Of a stretch of 10,155 nucleotides of DNA, positions 1 through 8,573 are shown in pieces. Under the pieces are notes generated by a model. That model did no database searches, was not told where the DNA came from, and worked only from the letters and a program-made list of their open reading frames with translations. Every line of letters begins with the position of its first letter. Within the stretch, counting starts at the first letter, position 1. Source of the DNA: Rhizomucor pusillus (taxonomy: Eukaryota > Mucoromycota > Mucoromycetes > Mucorales > Lichtheimiaceae); assembly GCA_900175165.2 (NCBI GenBank), contig FWWN02000434.1, positions 1 through 10,155 of the forward strand, given 5' to 3'. The position numbers and the translations under genes were made by a program.

Positions 1-236
1 AGGCATTACACCACCCGAGTAGATTCAAAGAGAGGACAAGCACGAAGCTTTCCTTCGCTCCAGAAAAGGGGCGGAACAAGGCCCTATGCCAGCAATCCAC
101 TGCTCACCTCGAGTACAACTCAATGACATGGCTATCAAATCCGCCTGCACAGTATCTGTATGTCATCAGAAAATGCAGAGGTTTGTTGCGAGTGTTCAGC
201 ACAGTTTTACATTTCGTCTGCGCTGCCCGCTGCATA
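1..236. other. Left flank, no recognisable feature
   Basis: No open frame here has convincing protein character, and I see no splice-flanked exon or RNA gene. The stretch ends in the TA dinucleotide (235-236) that serves as the apparent target site of the element starting at 237. Confidence 0.4.
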
Positions 237-351
237 CAGTGTTTCCCAATCAAGTTGTCGCTTGTGAAACTTTGTCTTGTCACTTTAGTGATTTCTGCTT
301 GTCGCTTTTTTTTTGTCGCATTTTCACATTTCACTTGTCGCGTCTTGTCGT
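237..351 (+). repeat. Left terminal repeat with direct subrepeats
   Basis: The first ~78 nt match 10069-10148 with only about six differences. Inside, TTGTCGC or a one-base variant recurs at 255, 277 (TTGTCAC), 299, 313, 335 and 345 (TTGTCGT), all in the same orientation. Repeated motifs within a long terminal repeat are the usual layout of transposase-binding sites in IR/DR-type Tc1 elements; binding itself is inferred. Confidence 0.6.
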
Positions 352-652
352 TTTGGATTTTTATAACTACAAATTACATGGGATTTTTATTTAAACAATC
401 ATCTAAACGAGATACAGAATGTCTGATAAATCCGTATAAATCATGTTGTGAAACTTGATTGCAGGCATCAGTAATTCTACTTTGGAGACTCTCTTCATCG
501 AGCATCTTCGCACGTTTCAACTTGCTTGTAGACATGTGGCTATTTTACCTCATTTTATAGAAAGTTATTGTGTTGCGTAACTTTTCCAGCTGTTCCATGT
601 ATCAGCTCTTTTTTATCTGATAGGACACAGTAAATATAGCTGCAGCAAGTGA

Positions 653-901
653 TTATTTATAGAGAATATGTCCTGGTACGACATGTATTGGCCTCCATAC
701 TCACCTTTTCTCAATTCAATCGAAGAATGCTGGGCAAAAATTAAGGCAGGCTGCCGTTAACATCGACTTCGCGAAAATGAGACCATCACCCAGAGGATTG
801 TGGAATCGGTTAGACAAGTGTCACCTCAAGATTTGATAGGTTGGATAGACCACTCTGTATCTTTTTTACCTTTCTGTGCAGAAAAAATACAAGACCTATG
901 A
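653..901 (+). pseudogene. Tc1/mariner DDE transposase, C-terminal remnant
   Basis: The frame reads MYWPPYSPFLNSIEECWAKI from 683, the hallmark block before the last catalytic acid of Tc1-type DDE transposases (PPYSP, then LNPIE). The E of SIEECW (722-724) is a candidate for the third catalytic residue. A TAA at 758-760 interrupts the frame. Past it the same frame continues with family-like helical sequence (ENETITQRIVESV, then GWIDHS) to a TGA at 899-901. Upstream of 653 an in-frame stop and loss of similarity remove the first two catalytic aspartates and the DNA-binding domain. A short open stretch around 460-590 may be further decayed material, but I cannot assign it. The protein is non-functional as it stands; mobilisation would need a transposase supplied elsewhere. 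Confidence 0.8.
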
Positions 902-904
902 TTT

Positions 905-1042
905 TTTTTTGTTGGTGAAATTTGCGCGCAAAAAAATATTCGAAGAAGTGCGAAAAAATAATCGAGAGAAAGCGCGAATAGGAGTTAGCAAAAGCGCTAA
1001 AGAAAATTTATCCAGACCCGCGAACTATTTCCGGCACGACTG
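905..1042 (-). repeat. Candidate right terminal repeat
   Basis: On the minus strand this begins CAGTCGTGCC beside a TA and holds spaced TTCGCGG, TTAGCGC, TTCGCGC, TTCGCAC and TGCGCGC motifs separated by A/T runs, the same design as the left end. The sequence identity to the left end is low, so pairing is inferred from position and design. Confidence 0.4.
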
Positions 1043-1223
1043 TAATGAGAAAAAAACGAACCAACCGGCCCTGGTTGCAAAGCGCCAGCGCATGATATGG
1101 AATCCATGGACAGCAGCAAGAAAGAAAGCCATCATATTTTTTATTATTATTCGTTGCTACAGTAGTTTACGGTGCAAGCATTTCTTCTTCAGGCGCATTT
1201 CCAGGCGCATTTATGCGCTCCGG
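1043..1223. other. 3' flank of the sterol hydroxylase-like gene
   Basis: Downstream of the minus-strand stop at 1226-1224. AT-rich with no clear coding frame; presumably the 3' untranslated region and spacer up to the transposon remnant. Confidence 0.4.
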
Positions 1224-2231
1224 CTATTCGGATTTGCTTGCCTTGGCAAAGCTCGTTTCAAAATCGACGTCTGTGCCCATAAGCCTGTCCCAAAAATTGG
1301 TAAAGCTGCCAAAACTGCCCTTGTTGCTCGAGTGATGCCAGTCGTGACGTCGAGTGCTTTGGAAAATAGACGGGAATAGGTTAAAAATCGTGAATGGTAG
1401 TTGATAGCCGCTGTGAGCATTGAACGCCATGGATGCACGGCTAAACACAAACAGCAGATACGCCAAAGGATGCACATTGAAAATGATGGATCCACCAAAC
1501 ACTGGAATGATGTCCTTGAGCATCAAAAAAACCATCAATGCCACGGCCTGACTTTTTTTTTTTTTTGGCAGCGTCACCTCTAAAAGATTGTCAAGGTACC
1601 CTCCATAGTCAGAGGCAATCCCAATAGGTACATAAAATTCATGATGCTGCGCAATTAGTAGTTATAGATGCAGCACGAACACATATTAGCATTTGGATTC
1701 CAACTTACTGGCTTGTGAACGTATTTGTAAACGCTGGGAAGATGCAGTAATCGATGGCTCCAGTAGAAGGCTTTTTTTTTTGAAAGGGTCAGTGTCATGA
1801 GCTTGCTGGCTCTTTTTTTTGCGGGTGCACTTACTTGTATCTTCAAACGCAATGCAGATCAAGTACTGGCCGAGCAATTTTAGTGGTGAAGGAAGTGGAC
1901 TTGTCAAGTCAAAATCGGTAAAAAACCGCCAAGTGTAATAAATGGCAGAGTAGACAGCAGGATTGTACACAAAGTGCAAAAAAGCCATGTCGCCTCGGGC
2001 TTTGACCACTAATTCAGGGTTTGGCTCTTTGCCCTTTTGAATGCGCCACTTCTCCCACCAGCCGTGCTTCAAGGCATAGAATTGAATGGTGTTGTAGACA
2101 AGAAACGGTAGATCGTAGAAAAGAAAGGTAAGTACAACAAACGCTCCCAGGTTTCCGAGAGAAGCAATAAGATTCGTCACTGCAGCTTCCCAAGCTGGTT
2201 GAAGAGGGTTGATAACAGTATTGTTTGGCAT
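1224..2231 (-). CDS. ERG25-like sterol/fatty-acid hydroxylase family membrane oxidase
   Basis: Spliced model: exons 2231-1835, 1770-1709 and 1646-1224, about 293 aa. Introns 1834-1771 (64 nt, GTAAGT, acceptor in an A run) and 1708-1647 (62 nt, branch TACTAAT, acceptor GCGCAG). The splices join FEDT to TFYWSHRLLH and VHKP to HHEFYVPIGIA. This gives the di-iron histidine clusters of the fatty-acid hydroxylase superfamily: HRLLH (HX3H), HKPHH (HX2HH) and, near the end, HDWHH (HX2HH) after NAHSGYQLPF, close to the SHSGYDFPW block of yeast Erg25. The N-terminus has hydrophobic membrane segments. Family members are ER membrane proteins that use O2 and an electron donor; C4-methylsterol oxidation is the nearest match, but VHKPHH also occurs in C5-desaturases, so the substrate is open. 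Oddities: the usual AEYAHP block is SDYGGY, and a 30-nt A-rich segment (1577-1548) adds PKKKK in frame. Shares a divergent promoter with the permease. Confidence 0.85.
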
Positions 2232-2582
2232 TTTGAGCGTATTTTTTTTTTTTACTTGGCATATAAACCTTTTCGTAGTATCTCACAAATCTTAAATTAT
2301 CACATTACACGTAACTCGTAGTCAATCCTCTTCTGGATGGCGTGATAGGCAGCAGATTATGCATTTTTACCTATCGATTGCGTGATAATGACATCCTGTC
2401 TTGCTTTTTCAGTCTCCGTTGTCGATTATCTCTTTTTCTCGTATACCACGAGGGGCAAATTGTTCACAATTGGAAAATATTGTGATAATTTCCTGGTGAG
2501 ATTTCCTGACTTGTATCTTGCTATATAAAAAAAAAGGCTATCGACTTGCTTGCCGGGATGCCTGTTTTCCCTGCTAAAAAAA
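2232..2582. promoter_or_regulatory. Divergent promoter with clustered GATA-factor motifs
   Basis: This 351-bp gap separates the start codons of two divergent genes. A TATA box (CTATATAAAA, 2521-2530) lies about 55 nt before the permease ATG at 2583. The motif HGATAR bound by fungal GATA factors (AreA/NIT2 nitrogen regulators and relatives) occurs on one strand or the other at 2297-2302, 2343-2348, 2371-2376, 2383-2388, 2426-2431, 2483-2488 and 2538-2543. About one is expected by chance in this length at even base composition. Amino-acid permeases of this class are often under nitrogen catabolite control, so the cluster fits; binding is not shown. A T12 run at 2242-2253 lies just upstream of the minus-strand ATG. 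Confidence 0.6.
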
Positions 2583-4907
2583 ATGAGTGACAACCCTCAA
2601 GCTAATAATGCTAGCACGTTGGAAAAAGCTGGTGGTGTTGCCGAGCTGACAGCTGATGAATTACGATTGCAACAACTCGGGTACAAGCAAGAACTAAAGC
2701 GTGAGCTGAATGCCTTGTCAGTTATCGGTATTGCTATGTCCTGTGAGTATAAGCGAAAAAAAAAAAAAGGTATCGACGAGAACTGACACGATCCAAGCCT
2801 TGAATCCTCCACTTTCCATCTACCCATTGCTAGGAAGCGTACTCAGCAACGGTGGCCCGCAGGGCGTTCTCATTGCTTGGCCGGTTGTCTTTGTATTAAC
2901 TATTTTCACGGGTCTTAGCATGAGCGAAATTCAATCAGCATTTCCTATCAGTGGTGGGGTAATGTGATGATTGCTTTTTTTTTAACGAGGGGCTGACTGA
3001 ACGCATCTTGTTAGTTGTATTTTTGGTCTGCACAGCTTGCCGGGAAAAAATGGGCACCTTTGGCCAGTTACTTTGTAAGTTGGCGTGTAACGACCGACCC
3101 CAGTTCATGGTGCTCATCCACAGTAATCCACCGCCATCCAGACAGGATATCTTAATTTTATTGGCATGGTTGGCATCAATGCTTCGGTGGTGTTCACAGC
3201 CGGGCAACTGGTAACCGCCCTTTTGTATTTAAATGGAAAGCTAACGGACGACGTGGCCATCACGTCCATGGAATGCAAGGGGATTGCTGTGGCAGTTTCC
3301 TATGGCGTCCTTTTTATTTCGACCCTTGTCAACTTGTTACCAGGAAAACAGCTTCATAAAATTGGTCAATTTTTCGTTGTCATGAATGTCGTATTTTGGG
3401 TGCTTCTTTTAGTTTTGCCCATTGCGCTGACTGCTTCTCAAGGTCATCCCATCATCCCACAAGCAACCCTGTGGAAGACGTTTATCAACAATGCAAGTGG
3501 AAAAAAAGGAGAGGATTCACCCGCCTACAGTTGCTAACACGCCCGCATTTCTAGACTGGCCTTCCAGATAACTGGGCCGCGGTTATTTCGTGAGTCTAAC
3601 GAAGCAAGCAAAAGTAAAGCGGGCGTGTAGCCACTAACTTGTAAATTTCAGAATCATTCCAGCGTGCTTTATCATGGTAATGCGCTTGCATATTTAAATC
3701 TAGTTAATCAGTGCTCAACGTTTTCCCTTGTAGGTAGGATATGATTCAGCTGCGCACATGAGTGAAGTAAATACCTTTGGCGAAGAACGCAAGAAACGCT
3801 GAACATTGACGACTTCTTTACACAGGAAACCTCCAATCCCGCCATGGTAGGCCCTTTGGCAATCATGACAAGTATCTTTGCGGCAGGGATATACGTAAGT
3901 GATATGATTTAGGCTTTGGAAAAAAAAATTAATGGAAAGTGCAGGGATGGATCTTACTTGCCGTTGTCTTGGCTACCATCCCTTTTGATTCCTACGCGAC
4001 GCTTGGGTCATTTACCTCTAGCATGGCGGTGGATGCCTTTTTCAACAATTTTGGAACGGCAGGCGCCAATGCGATAACAATACTGATGGTAAGCGCTATC
4101 TTGTGCGGGTGGTGTTGCGCTTGCACAAAAGGGTGCACCTGCTTATACTTTTTTTGTCATAGTTGATTCTCGTTTTTGATGTAATCATCTCTCTGCAAGC
4201 AACGCAGGCTCGTCAAACATTTGCTTTTGCTCGTGATGGGGCGCTCCCTGCAAGCTCATTTTGGCATCAACTTTCTGGCGTTGCCAAACTGCCACTCAAT
4301 GCATTGGCTCTTGTTACTGTTCTGGATGCCCTTGTCATCCTACCAGCCCTGGGAAGCTCTGTGGCCCTGAACGCCATTGTGTCCATTGGCACGATCGGCG
4401 GCTACTTGACATGCAAGTTGCGGAAAGAAAAAAAGGTCGACTATATTTAATGACGCATTTGTCCCACAAACAGATTTGATTCCCATTACTCTTCGCGTTG
4501 TGCGCCACAATTATTTTAAGCCAGGGCCATTTAGCCTTGGCCGCTTTGGCATTCCTGTAGCCCTCATTGCATGTCTCTGGCTCGTATTCGCCTCGATTGT
4601 TCTCCTCCTGCCAACTGAGGGGCCAACGCTTCCGGCAAGCAATGATGCTGCAGATCTTGCTGCCTATTTTTCATCCTTTAATTTTGCGTAAGTGTATGCT
4701 GCCTGAAACCGGCGTCCAGAGTTGTTCACCTTTTTTTACGGCAGTCCATTCATGATTGTTGCCTTCTTGATCGTCATTTTTGCCGCTTGGTTCCTTAATG
4801 TCAACAAGTGGTTTGCAGGACCACTGGTCATTCTAGAGTCATATCCCACCACTGACAGTGAAGCAGAGGAATCGTTCAACGAGGAAGCAAAAGTGCCCAA
4901 AACATGA
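2583..4907 (+). CDS. Amino acid/choline transporter-family (APC) permease
   Basis: Twelve exons give 554 aa with no frame break: 2583-2742, 2798-2958, 3015-3074, 3142-3492, 3555-3589, 3652-3676, 3734-3766, 3826-3894, 3945-4088, 4163-4412, 4474-4687, 4745-4907. Eleven introns of 55-74 nt carry CTGAC/CTAAC-like branch sites. The product matches the fungal UGA4/HNM1-type family: LGYKQELKREL before TM1, GLSMSEIQSAFPISGG then LYFWSAQLAGKKWAPLASYF (about 90-127), TGYLNFIG, GYDSAAHMSEE (266-276), FARDGALP (368-375) and FKPGPFSLGRFG (444-455), with about 12 hydrophobic spans and an acidic C-tail. It should be a plasma- or vacuolar-membrane, proton-coupled importer of amino acids, GABA or choline; the substrate cannot be read from sequence. 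I chose ATG 2583 because upstream frames lack an ATG and family sequence starts just after. Two donors are GC (3493 and 4413, both GCAAGT). Exon 6 is only 25 nt. GATA motifs upstream suggest nitrogen regulation. Confidence 0.92.
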
Positions 4908-5121
4908 TTAATCTGCAAGCTTTCTTGACCCAGTTCTCAATAATCGCATTAACAACCGTACCTGTCTGGCACATCTGCACGCGAGAATAGCACCCGCTCC
5001 TCCTGTTTGGCAGCGCATCCCTACCTTTTTTTTTCCTGCCCAAAACCCGAGTTCCTGAAAACACCAGTTCCAACATGAATCAACAAGTAGATTTTTATTA
5101 ATAACAATAAGTATATTTAGC
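4908..5121. other. Convergent 3' spacer between permease and SMN
   Basis: Both flanking genes end toward this gap. I see no open frame with protein character. A T9 run is at 5026-5034. Confidence 0.5.
5094..5099 (-). terminator. Poly(A) signal AATAAA for the SMN-like gene
   Basis: Minus-strand AATAAA lies 23 nt past the inferred SMN stop at 5124-5122, a normal distance for a fungal polyadenylation signal. Confidence 0.5.
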
Positions 5122-5938
5122 CTATGATCGTCGTTGGTTTTCGGCCTAGTTGAGCATTTAGTTTGCAGTCAATCATACCGAAACGCGCTCTCTCTCCTTT
5201 TTTTACCTGATACAATCCAATATAATAGCCACTGTAGTACCATGCCATGATAAGGTTTGTAAGAGCATCGTTGTCTGCGAGATAGAGTATGATGAGTCCA
5301 TTTTAAAAGAGATAGCGCTGGTATTTTTTTTCTTATACACCTAAGGGGAGATTAGAGCCAAATGCCGGAGGAGTAGGCATGGAAGAAGAGGGGGGAGGGT
5401 ATGCTGGAGGCGGAGGAGGAGGATGCTGTGGTCATGGTGTATAGGAAACGGGATAAGGCGGGTGAGGTTGATGCTGGCTATTGGTTGCCGCAGCCTCCTA
5501 AGTCAAACGAGTGAAAAATAAGCGGCCCCGGGGTGAATTTCATGCACCTTACCTTTTTGGCTTGCTTGTATCTTCGACTATTGTCAAGCGTAAAAAAAAG
5601 TGAGGCAATGGCACCAAATGTATTCATGTAATACCTTTGCTCCAGCTTGGTTTGTAATGGATCGTCGTAATGGACTGTCATGTTTGGGTTGTGATGGTGC
5701 TTACAATAGCAATCAAAAAGCTGTTCCAGGGAAATTGTACGTTTCAGTGTTTGGCCCTTACCTTGTAGATCCTACAGCGTCGTGCCAAAACTGTAACATG
5801 GAGGTGTCGTCCCATGAATCCTAATAATAGCAAGCGAGTCAGGTACGCTCCAGTAAACGTAAGCGCTATTCTTACGGATAAAGAGTCTGTCGTGTCCTTA
5901 TTTGCGCTCTGTGTACCTGTATTAATGGTTCCAAACAT
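5122..5938 (-). CDS. SMN1: Survival motor neuron (SMN) homologue
   Basis: SMN oligomerises through a YG box and assembles Sm rings on snRNAs together with Gemin2. Exon blocks: 5938-5876 (MFGTINTG start), 5820-5762 (DSWDDTSMLQFWHDAV, Gemin2-binding helix), 5577-5553 (RRYKQAKK), a proline-rich block ending at 5341 (PPPPPPAYPPP, then GSNLPL), 5274-5207 (DNDALTNLIMAWYYSGYYIG, the YG box) and 5145-5122 (AENQRRS, stop). The order matches SMN; there is no Tudor domain, as in S. pombe. Joining 5762 directly to 5577 keeps the frame. A splice-flanked 40-nt block (5674-5635, YDDPLQTKLEQ) breaks it if included. With acceptor 5497 the proline exon carries a TGA at 5434-5432; acceptor 5425 removes it and stays in frame, giving about 107 aa. 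So the gene is either intact with these splice choices, alternatively spliced, or starting to decay. Introns are GT-AG, mostly 55-66 nt. Confidence 0.75.
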
Positions 5939-6245
5939 GACAGGGATCTTTGACGCGGGAAAGAAAGAGTTGCAAAGAAAAAATAACGTCTGCTTTGAAC
6001 AAAAATGGACATGCAATTTCTGCCATACTATTTATTCCAAAAATAAAGTCGCAAACAAAAAAAATACAAGTTGCATACAAAAAAAGCAATGAGCTACAAA
6101 AACTTCGTCAGTATAAAAAAGTGGCCCAATGAAAACAGTTGCACCAATGGATCAGACATGCACTTACCAAATGATTCTAAACGAGAGGGTCCTTGATATC
6201 CTTCCTTTTCTTCTTTTTCAACTTACCTCCGTACTGGACACGGCC
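5939..6245. other. Spacer between Fanzor 3' end and SMN 5' end
   Basis: AT-rich with several A or T runs and no assignable gene. A minus-strand AATAAA (6036-6031) about 210 nt past the Fanzor stop could end that transcript, and the rest would hold the SMN promoter. A 39-nt stretch straddling its upper edge (6265-6227) is bounded by a good acceptor (TTGTTTTAG) and a GTAAGT donor, so an extra exon of either neighbour is possible. Family precedent places the Fanzor guide-RNA region at the 3' end of the gene, i.e. here, but no structure was confirmed. Confidence 0.4.
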
Positions 6246-8290
6246 TCAAAGAAGCAGCATCCCACCTAAAACAAGTAAGCAAAAAAAAAAGCTCCTTGTA
6301 GACCAGATTTTTGCTGGCGGTGTCTTCTCCAATAAAAAAAAACTACAAGAATTACACATATTTAGCCTTTCAATGCCATGATAATGTGAGGATCCTTTAC
6401 CATTGTCCAATTCATTTCGGACAATCAGATACATGTTGGAAGCAGCCGAATAGTCGCGATTCCAGAAGAGGTCACAGTTTCTACAGTGCTTGACTCCATA
6501 CACGGTGCACCCAGCACGAACCCCATCATCAAGTTGCCCTTGGCAGACGTTCCATCGCTCAAAAAAATGAGATCTCGTTGTCTTTCGCCTCCCCGCCTTT
6601 TTTTTTCATGACCTACCTGCGAAGATAAGTATTCATCAACATGCGCTACCAGTAGCAGACCCCGGGTTTGCCGTTCCAGAAGGTGTTGTCGAGTCTTATC
6701 GGTTCTGCCAACCATATGTCCAGCATAATGGACATGGTCTCGACCAATCATTGCGGCACCAAAGCCAACCAGGTGGATCGGGCTGGTGCTTGGAGGGTCA
6801 ACAGTGCCATGGTATTGTTGTTAACTTCACGCATGGTGCTACAAAAAAGTGTCACCTGTGCCATGTCTCTACTTCTTTTAGGCTGTTCTTGCCTGTTTGA
6901 GGTTGTGATGTTCAGAAATGCGTTTTGCAATTCTTTTTTCGTGCGACCAGCTCCTCCCATTGTTCAGACACCAGTTAACGAAGTGCATGCACGTTTGCCC
7001 CAAAGTTGGCACCAATACGGCCTTGATAATTGGTCAATTGCTGAGCATACTGTGCTTGGGTGGCATCATGTGGACTTGGATCATCGGCTGGATGGAGCTG
7101 TTCAAGCATGTCCCATCGTTTGCTGTTCAAATTCGGCAACTTGCTCGTCGTAGCGGTCCAAGGCAATGAGTCTTGCAGCAACATCATCGTACTCTTGCTT
7201 GATCAGCATTTGTCGTTGTTGCTTTTTTTTTTTAACCTCGGTCAAGCCAGACATTAGGCGAAACTTGACGAACCCTTTTATGCGACGTTCAAAGTTTTTG
7301 ACAATGTGTCTTGTTGCATGCAGCTTGGGCCTTGCATGTTACGGTCAGTTGGGCTGAAAAACCTTGGACAATGTAGATGTCGCCGTTGAGGCTTCCAGTG
7401 AAAACGTTCCAGTGTTGTTGAATGGACGCCGGCATGCCTTGGCGAGGAGGAAATGGTCGTTGTCGGATCAGTTTCGTCACATTGTATAGACCTTGATGCG
7501 AGAAAAGATGCTGTGTCAAATCAAATGGATGGTGAAGTGCGAAATCATTCATGAATAGTTGCAAGCGGGTCATGACTTGTCGAAGATAATCTGATGCTTC
7601 ATTGACACGTTGTAACAAAATGCAACGATATTCAGGCCTCACAGCCGCGTTGTATGAGCGGACGCGCGTAAAGGTTTTGTGTTGGGGTATCCGTCGTCTG
7701 AGGAACTCGTCCTTACGCAATGGATTATTTGGACAATGAGGAGGTGAGGCAGTCGCATGCCCAGGCATACCGCAACTTGCACAGGTTGGACGGACATCAG
7801 GGTTTCGAGCTGCATCCTGAAAATTGGCGATCGCGTTCCTGGGCCATCGCTCGTCATGGTCGGTTGATGTTGTGGCCGTTATAGCTATCAACAAAAAAAT
7901 CAGAAAGATTCACGCTTGGTAACCTTTTGGATAGACAACTTACGTTGGGCTTGGGGGACATGGTTGGGGCATAATGGATGGCCACTTGACCGGTGATGAG
8001 GAGAACCACAAGAGCTACAAAACCGTAGACCTAAATGAAATAGATAGAGTAAGATGGATTCAGAAACCCATTATTTTATACTTACCAGCGCGATACTTTT
8101 TGGCTTGTTGAATAGTGGAATAGGCTTGCTCGCTGGTGACTCCATTTTGGGTTGCGAACTGATCAAGGTCGTTTGTCAGTTGTTCAAAAGTACGCTGGGG
8201 AACGTTGATAGGCATCAAAAATAGAGAATGCAAGTGATGCTTATCGCCACCTATCGGTGGACGCCCTTGAGGAGCAACTTGATTTGACAT
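6246..8290 (-). pseudogene. Fanzor (eukaryotic TnpB-like RNA-guided nuclease) with zinc knuckles, apparently degraded
   Basis: Exons 8290-8086, 8030-7944 and 7884-7406 splice cleanly (introns 55 and 59 nt). They encode an N-terminal INVP...QAYSTI block, then two zinc knuckles with identical spacing C-x2-C-x4-H-x7-C (CSSCGSPHHR at 73-89; CASCGMPGH at 132-148), then a helical region (RVNEASDYLRQVMTRLQLF, MPASIQQHWN). A block from 7323 (RHIVKNFERRIKGFVKFRLM) fits through an 82-nt intron with a weak donor. The 3' part, 6820-6617 plus 6557-6246 (59-nt intron), holds VGFGAAMIGRDHVHYAGH, VDEYLSSQ (RuvC-II E), VYGVKHCRNC and FWNRDYSAASNMY (zinc ribbon and RuvC-III), diagnostic of TnpB/Fanzor. Damage: the first ribbon cysteine is Trp (RWNVC); coding blocks change frame around 7130-7100 and 6975-6820; no RuvC-I Asp is visible and the middle looks deleted. 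The start could also be 8215. The C-terminus is uncertain, but spliced and unspliced readings both stop at 6246. Confidence 0.75.
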
Positions 8291-8573
8291 GAAAAGCAGT
8301 GATGTAAAGATAAACGTGAAAAAACAAGCAAAGAAAAAAAAAAGAGTGTACAAACGGAAAAAAAAAGAGAGCGCGCGCGTTTCTGCCCGCGTTTCTCCCG
8401 AGGCACTTTGTCAGCCAATCCAAAGCTGGTCAGCTTCGTCGATAATTTCATGCACGCATAAAGAAAAAAAGAGGAGGAAAGGCATGGTTTTGACTTTTCC
8501 TTCGCTTGCATTTAATTGTTTGTTCGTTTCTCGGATTGGTTGTTACTGGTAAAACACCAAGAGTCGAATTGGG
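8291..8573. other. Upstream region of the Fanzor gene
   Basis: Contains A10 and A9 runs (8333-8342, 8358-8366) and a short GCGCGCGCG tract near 8371. An in-frame upstream ATG at 8353 would add a poly-Phe leader; I treat this as 5' untranslated sequence. No TATA box is evident. Confidence 0.35.

Larger units (their letters stand above)
237..1042 (+). mobile_element. Degenerate Tc1/mariner-like DNA transposon
   Basis: The element starts CAGTGTTTCCCAATC directly after a TA (235-236). Read on the minus strand, its other end starts CAGTCGTGCCGGAAATAG next to a TA at 1043-1044. Both ends share the CAGT start and carry repeated G/C-rich heptamers: TTGTCGC-type on the left, TTCGCGC-type on the right. 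Between them lies the C-terminal part of a DDE transposase (653-901). TA target sites and CAGT termini are typical of Tc1/mariner. At about 806 bp it is roughly half the length of an autonomous element, so the middle of the transposase has been deleted or has decayed. The left end is supported by a second copy at 10069. The right end is less certain because the two termini are strongly diverged from one another; they could belong to two related, nested elements. Confidence 0.5.

Noticed and set aside
876..1379. 167-aa plus-strand open frame after the transposase
   Set aside because: It crosses the AT-rich candidate terminal repeat and the antisense of the hydroxylase 3' end; its Lys/Arg-rich content follows from A runs.
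6668..7153. 161-aa plus-strand open frame
   Set aside because: It is antisense to Fanzor coding blocks, Cys/Leu-rich with no family character, and has no splice or promoter support.
7289..7894. A 201-aa minus-strand open frame as a standalone gene
   Set aside because: It is explained as the third exon of the Fanzor gene: good acceptor at 7885, shared zinc-knuckle design with the preceding exon, and the last residues run into non-coding sequence.
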